Part shown: in pieces, positions 59,601-64,000 of the stretch | Position numbering within the stretch: position 1 is the stretch's first letter | Layout of the letters: each line of letters opens with the position of its first letter | Origin: Nymphaea colorata | Taxonomy: Eukaryota; Streptophyta; Magnoliopsida; Nymphaeales; Nymphaeaceae | NCBI RefSeq assembly: GCF_008831285.2 | Contig: NC_045138.2 | Location: forward strand, 21,423,934 to 21,487,933 | Length of the DNA: 64,000 nt | Direction of reading: 5' to 3' | Program-made: the position numbers and the translations under genes | The notes under the pieces: generated by a model | What the model saw: the letters and a program-made list of their open reading frames with translations, nothing else | What the model was told of the DNA's origin: nothing | Database searches by the model: none

Positions 59601-60215
59601 CTTATTGCATATGCAACAATAACGCGCACTACGGCCTAAAAACGGAGCAGCAGGCTATCTTTATATACATATTTAAGGACTGCCCGAAACCTCCTCGAGT
59701 ACCACGAACATACAGCACAAAGAGGAAGAATAGTTTGAATAATGTGTGTGTGTGTGTGTGTACACACACATGAAAACGGAATGATAAGGGCGATTATGTA
59801 CCTGATTGTAGTTTAGAGCTTCTTCTGTGTGGTCAAGGGCAGCGATGGTGCCAACAGGTTGACCCCGGAAGTAGACCAACGATCTTCGCAGAGCCTCCCA
59901 TGCCTCGGCGACTATAGGATGTGGCTCAAAGGAGTTCCTGGCAGACGATGCCGGTGTGTTGAACCCGGACCTTATCCCAGGAGAGCATATACTATCGTAA
60001 TTCTCCAAGCACCGGCTGATTTCCATATTCCTTGACACCCGAGGGGAATAGCACAGCGTCAATTCAGTGAGCGACCTCTCGTCAAACGATCGCTTTCTCT
60101 CTATCTTCAACGCCCTCGGCTTGTCGAGTAATCGCGAGAAATCACAATCATCCGCGTCCGAGATCGTACACTGCGAGTCTACGTGCCTGAGATTGTTCTC
60201 GTGGACTCCTTCCAT
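52868..60215 (-). CDS. CINV1: Cytosolic neutral/alkaline invertase (GH100), CINV type
   Basis: Four coding exons: 59802-60215, 57701-58132, 54860-55418 and 52868-53163, in frame to 566 residues. It hydrolyses sucrose to glucose and fructose in the cytosol. The N-terminus [20 protein letters not shown] and [16 protein letters not shown] lacks a transit peptide, placing it in the cytosolic (beta) group. GH100 signatures follow: [60 protein letters not shown] (putative catalytic Asp at residue 220), [30 protein letters not shown] and [20 protein letters not shown]. The C-terminal IKRSTSWTC resembles the phosphorylated 14-3-3 site at the C-terminus of Arabidopsis CINV1. Introns are 1669, 2282 and 1696 nt. 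A spliced inverted copy of its 3' end lies 1.7 kb downstream. CINV1 versus a close paralogue cannot be settled. Confidence 0.95.
56633..56660. repeat. (TA)n(CA)n microsatellite in invertase intron 2
   Basis: TA run followed directly by a CA run, as at 42495-42533. Confidence 0.85.
59741..59771. repeat. (GT)n(AC)n near-palindrome in invertase intron 1
   Basis: A TGTGTG run meets ACACAC head-on at TGTACA, making a self-complementary tract about 30 nt past the exon 1 donor. Confidence 0.85.
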
Positions 60216-60280
60216 GACGAGTACGAGTCCTCCTCCCTTGGCCTCCCTTCAAATTGTTCAAAGGAACAAAGAACCAGGCC

Positions 60281-60627
60281 CTGCGAAAACACAAACCAAA
60301 CCCGCTCAAAACCCACCCGTTTCCGCACGCAATTTTCTCATTAATTCACGCCAGACAACGTCAAGAAAACGAAAGAAGCCACATTAGCGCGACCGCGCAA
60401 GAAACCATCCAAGACCCAAAGAATCCAAGAACCCGGGACCGCGCCGTCCCTTTCCAATACCCGCGCCTACCTCGCCAAAGCAATCGCACGGCGACACAAG
60501 AAAGAAACCCCGAGAAACGATCAGGCTCTCTTAACGAAGAAACCCCTCCCATAAAGAACTGAGATCTGCTCACGGACATCGTAAAAAGAAGCGACGGAAG
60601 CCAAAAAAGACGCAGTCAGAGGCTCAC
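60281..60627 (-). other. Probable intron in the invertase 5' UTR
   Basis: On the minus strand a donor CGAG|GTGAGC (60628/60627) and an acceptor TTTGTGTTTTCGCAG|GGCC (60281/60280) bracket 347 nt between the TATA box and the ATG. The leader would then be about 65 nt plus the upstream exon. Inferred from signals only. Confidence 0.5.
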
Positions 60628-60790
60628 CTCGGGGTCTGCCGACAGCCGGAAACGCGAAAGCTGCCGGGCCAGATTCCGGCGACCCCGCCAGCAACCCAAT
60701 GCCGGAGTCGGAGGCGGACTCGGTGGCAGCAGAAGCCAAGGAAGAAGAAGCGGAAGTGGGAGGAAAAAGAGGGCAAGAAGGTTGGAACTC

Positions 60791-60799
60791 GTATTTATA
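60791..60799 (-). promoter_or_regulatory. TATA box of the invertase gene
   Basis: TATAAATAC on the minus strand followed by a CT- and GC-rich leader; the ATG lies ~575 nt downstream, consistent with a leader containing an intron. Confidence 0.55.
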
Positions 60800-60809
60800 G
60801 TGATGAGGT

Positions 60810-62227
60810 GGGGGAGGTAGAGGGGGGAGCCGGAGTGGGGAGAAGCTGAGTCTCGCTCGGGTGTTGCCTACCTTCGTGGGCCCTCCTTTTAAAGGCCACC
60901 AACCAGCGGTGGGGGAGGACGGCTGTGGGTCCCGCAGTCCTTCGAAGCTCCCCCTCCCCCCGCGGTTGGTCTGACTCTTCAATTTCCTCCTCCCCCACGC
61001 CTTTTCTTCGTTTATTTATTTTCCCTCACTCAACTTCGTTTTTGCCTCCAATAATACTTGTATAATAGACAATTGACAAATTCAACCCTGCCAAATGAAA
61101 CATTTTCCAAAATCGTATGACTTTTTTTTTATAATAATTAAACATTTGAAGGGGCTTAAAATAGGACGGTAAAAAGGCCAGTCACGGCATCCAATTAGCA
61201 ATACAAGTGGATAAAAGGAGCTCTTTGTCCTTATTTATGAGCAGTGGACCCATATCAAATATATTCTTAATTATATCTATTTTTTTGATATTTACATATT
61301 TGAATTCGAATTCAAATTCAAATAAAACATATTTAAATCCAAAACCCAATTTTACGATCGATTTTTATGTATCGGAATTTTATGTTGAGTTTGTCAATTT
61401 TACCAAATGTCATTTATTAAATCCATCAGTCATTTATTAAATCCGCTTTGATATAAATTTTTAATTAGATATTATATTTTTTTTCATATCTGATTTTTGT
61501 ATAGAATGTGTATTCAAACCAAATATATTGACATCCTTAGTCGATAGTCGCTTATCCAAAAGCATGGGAGATTTACGTAGGTGGATAGGTTTGCCCAATT
61601 ACAGAAGGGCAAAATTGGTATGTGCGCATATTTACTCAAATTTGCATTTATTGTGAGAACAGTGATGACAATGCTGACGTGGACACTTAACATCCTACCA
61701 CATTTAACACGCAAACTAAATAAATAAATATTGGATTTTTTAATTCAATTGGTTAGAAGACATTCAATGACTTGTCCAAGTTAGAATTTAGCTGAATCGG
61801 ATCTAAGTCAGCACAAAATTACTATTACATTTTTTTCTGGTAAATGTACAAAATAAATAAATAACATTTCAATTGTAAAGATATTTGACTGATTTCAACA
61901 AATATATAAATAGAGAGAGAGAGAGAGAGAAAGTAGACATTGTCTTTTAGAGAGAGAGAAAGAGAGAGAGAGAGAGAATGGAAAGTGAATTATGTCATTT
62001 ACCTTGTTTGTCTTGTCGTGCGTATTTTGATCCAGAAAAAAATATGTTAGCGGACTCTGCAAATAGTTTAATAGATATAAGTACGGTGGGCGCACAAAGC
62101 ATGCATAATTTATTTTTCTGCTATTGGAGAGACATATATTTAAATAATTGAAAATCAACGGCCCACAATTTTGGGAATTTTCTAGTGTCTAACATTATAA
62201 TCGTTTAATCAATTGATTGAACCAGCC

Positions 62228-62279
<52 letters not shown>

Positions 62280-62920
62280 TGGTATATCCCAAAGCATATA
62301 AGTTAGGGACAAAAACAAAAGATTCTTGTGAAATTTTATTTTAAACAAAATGCCAACGTGCTAACGTATTTATAATTATTAAACTATTAGTTAAAAAACT
62401 TTATCGAAGTTTGTTTTCATGAAAAACATTATTTTCTCTACTACCAAGATTTTGGTATTATAAAACCCACTTTTTTAATTACAAGAAACAGTGGGCTCAA
62501 TATTCGTTAATGGGTATCACTCTTAGTTTCATATTTATCAAAAGATTATGCTTGCATAAACTACTTTCAGGTGTTCGACCTAAACGGTGAAAGATATGCC
62601 CTTCTCTCTCTCTTGTTTCTCCTCCCTTTTCAATGTTCTATAGCATTTTCGTCCTTAACGAGGAAGAACAGACACATCTAACACAATTCATATAATATAA
62701 ATTAGACATTAAACACAATTCATATCATATAAATTAGACTAATGTGAGCAGGCACTCCCTTGTCTTTTGTATTGATATGACATTTTGTTTTAAACGCAAA
62801 ATGTCGTTTATTATGGGCTTCCACTCTCACAGCAAATGGTTGTATTGGCCTATCTTATGTCCGTCCTCTTTGATTCACAAAGCATGCTTCAGAATCTTTT
62901 ACGGTTCAGATGTAAAACAT
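60810..62920. other. Upstream of the invertase; AT-rich, no gene supported
   Basis: 60810-61000 is GC-rich promoter-proximal sequence. Beyond it are (GA)n at 61912-61977, a (TA)24 run at 62230-62277 and a short ~33-bp direct duplication around 62681-62740. Confidence 0.6.
62230..62277. repeat. (TA)n microsatellite, ~24 units
   Basis: Uninterrupted TA run. Confidence 0.95.
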
Positions 62921-63020
62921 ACTAAGACATGACAGTGACACATTCAAGATTCGAACATCAGTCCTTAAAAAAGGTAGACCACTATGCTACTAAGTATACC
63001 ACCACTCAGCAAATAATTGG
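62921..63020 (-). mobile_element. SINE-like element, family B (copy 2)
   Basis: On the minus strand TGGTGGTATACTTAGTAGCA (A-box side) precedes TGATGTTCGAATCTTGAATG (B box) and TCACTGTCATGTCTTAG, the order seen at 4345-4445. It lies in tandem with copy 3. Confidence 0.5.
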
Positions 63021-63049
63021 TGGTTTATTAAGAACACTGATTTTTAAGA

Positions 63050-63150
63050 CCTAAGACATGACATTGACCCCTCTAAGATTCGAACACGATTCCTTAGAGG
63101 AGGTGGACCACTTTGCTACCTACTACATTGCCACTCAGGCAATAGTTGAT
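63050..63150 (-). mobile_element. SINE-like element, family B (copy 3)
   Basis: On the minus strand GTAGGTAGCAAAGTGGTCCA, then CGTGTTCGAATCTTAGAGG and CAATGTCATGTCTTAG. It aligns with copy 2 over its full length, so the pair may be a local tandem duplication of one insertion. Confidence 0.55.
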
Positions 63151-64000
63151 GGTTTATTATTTTTTTACGACCACTTCTCAATTCATCATATATTTCATGT
63201 TTTCTCATTAACCATGTCCTTAAGACAATTTATCACTCATTCAAACACACACACACACATATATATATATAACCAATTCCAAGCACATGAATATTGAGAT
63301 ATGTGTGGGTAAGATGGCCCAGCAAATAAAAAGTCAACAAATCATGAATTTTTTGTTGAAAAATAAAATAAAGTACTGAAAAAAGGAAATTTTCTCATCA
63401 AAGATCCACAATCTCAGATCGAATGATTGAGAATTGGCTGGCCCAGTTGGTATTATCGAATAGTTACCATGGTTTATATATGTGTGCGACAGATAAATAA
63501 ACATAAAGAAATTAACTATGAAAACTTGGCCCAACAATCCATTGTTTCTCTATGGAAGTATGTCATGAACAAGAAAAACATTTATTTCCACGATTCCCTT
63601 GTGCTTCAAACACTTAAAAAAAAGTACATTTTTTCTTCTTTCCTATCATCATACTACTTAAAAAAAAAATGTTTTTTTTAAATATTTCTTCAAATCTTCA
63701 ATCACCATTCACATGAAAGTTCTTTGTTTTCCACCCCCTTCAAACGCCTTTAATAGAAAAAGAAATATGTTTAAACAGCTAATCTATCACATGTATTTGG
63801 TTGAGCTGCCCCTCAATATAACGTGTCCTTCAAACTTTGTTCACTATTGGACCAACTTTTCTTCTTTCTTTTTTTTAAGGGTGTTTGTCAAATTATAATT
63901 TAATTGGAAAACATTATATCTGAAAGGCAAAGATAGATTTCCCAAGACAAATAAGTTGGACATAAATTTGTAAACATTAATGTTTTGGGTGAATGAGATC
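63151..64000. other. Intergenic, AT-rich; nothing recognised
   Basis: (AC)n(AT)n at 63247-63271 and poly-A/T runs. No gene. Confidence 0.6.

Noticed and set aside
60521-60982. 153-residue minus-strand open frame upstream of the invertase
   Set aside because: It spans the TATA box and lies in the GC-rich leader and promoter; no conserved features and it is interrupted by a likely 5' UTR intron.

Overview
The window is plant nuclear DNA, almost certainly from a flowering plant. The genes have GT-AG introns and plant-specific families (a NAC factor, a GH100 neutral invertase, an alpha-1,4-fucosyltransferase, a PS1-type FHA/PIN protein). The intergenic DNA is AT-rich and holds long (TA)n and (TC)n(TA)n microsatellites, MITEs, tRNA-derived SINE-like repeats and LTR-retrotransposon remnants. 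The species cannot be fixed from sequence alone. The gene order (see findings) would suit a lineage that has kept an ancestral angiosperm arrangement, but that is inference.

Six protein-coding genes can be rebuilt exon by exon, and all lie on the minus strand. Reading right to left, in the direction of transcription: a cytosolic neutral/alkaline invertase (CINV type, 4 exons, 52868-60215); an FUT13-like alpha-1,4-fucosyltransferase whose 7.2-kb first intron is full of transposons (3 exons, 37567-46842); a TMEM18 homologue (4 exons, 30687-35435); a PARALLEL SPINDLE 1-like FHA + PIN protein (6 exons, 23744-27503); a VND7-like NAC transcription factor (3 coding exons, 13033-14923); and the first two exons of a TMN1-like TM9SF endomembrane protein that runs off the left edge.

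The rest is mostly mobile DNA. 3.7-12.8 kb holds SINE-like copies, two MITEs and two decayed Ty1/copia fragments in opposite orientation. 16.4-23.7 kb holds a perfect 64-bp tandem duplication, a hAT-like element rich in TCGAGC with an 8-bp target duplication, a MITE and a miniature LTR element (TRIM type). The first intron of the fucosyltransferase holds paired MITE-like inverted repeats and a 3.7-kb LTR element, with 5-bp target duplications, that carries a broken phytochrome fragment. 47-52.7 kb holds a second hAT-like element overlapped by a tandem duplication, and an inverted, intron-less copy of the 3' end of the neighbouring invertase. 60.8-64 kb has only microsatellites and two SINE-like copies.

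The genes do not form one pathway. Pairs of them match neighbours in Arabidopsis (VND7, FUT13 and a neutral invertase on one arm of chromosome 1; TMEM18, PS1 and CINV1 on another segment), so the block looks like conserved synteny. The most unusual items are the invertase retrocopy facing its parent, the phytochrome-carrying LTR element, the KEN-rich PS1 homologue, and two splice-site oddities: a 40-nt T tract before TMEM18 exon 2 and a duplicated 3' splice site in the PS1-like gene.
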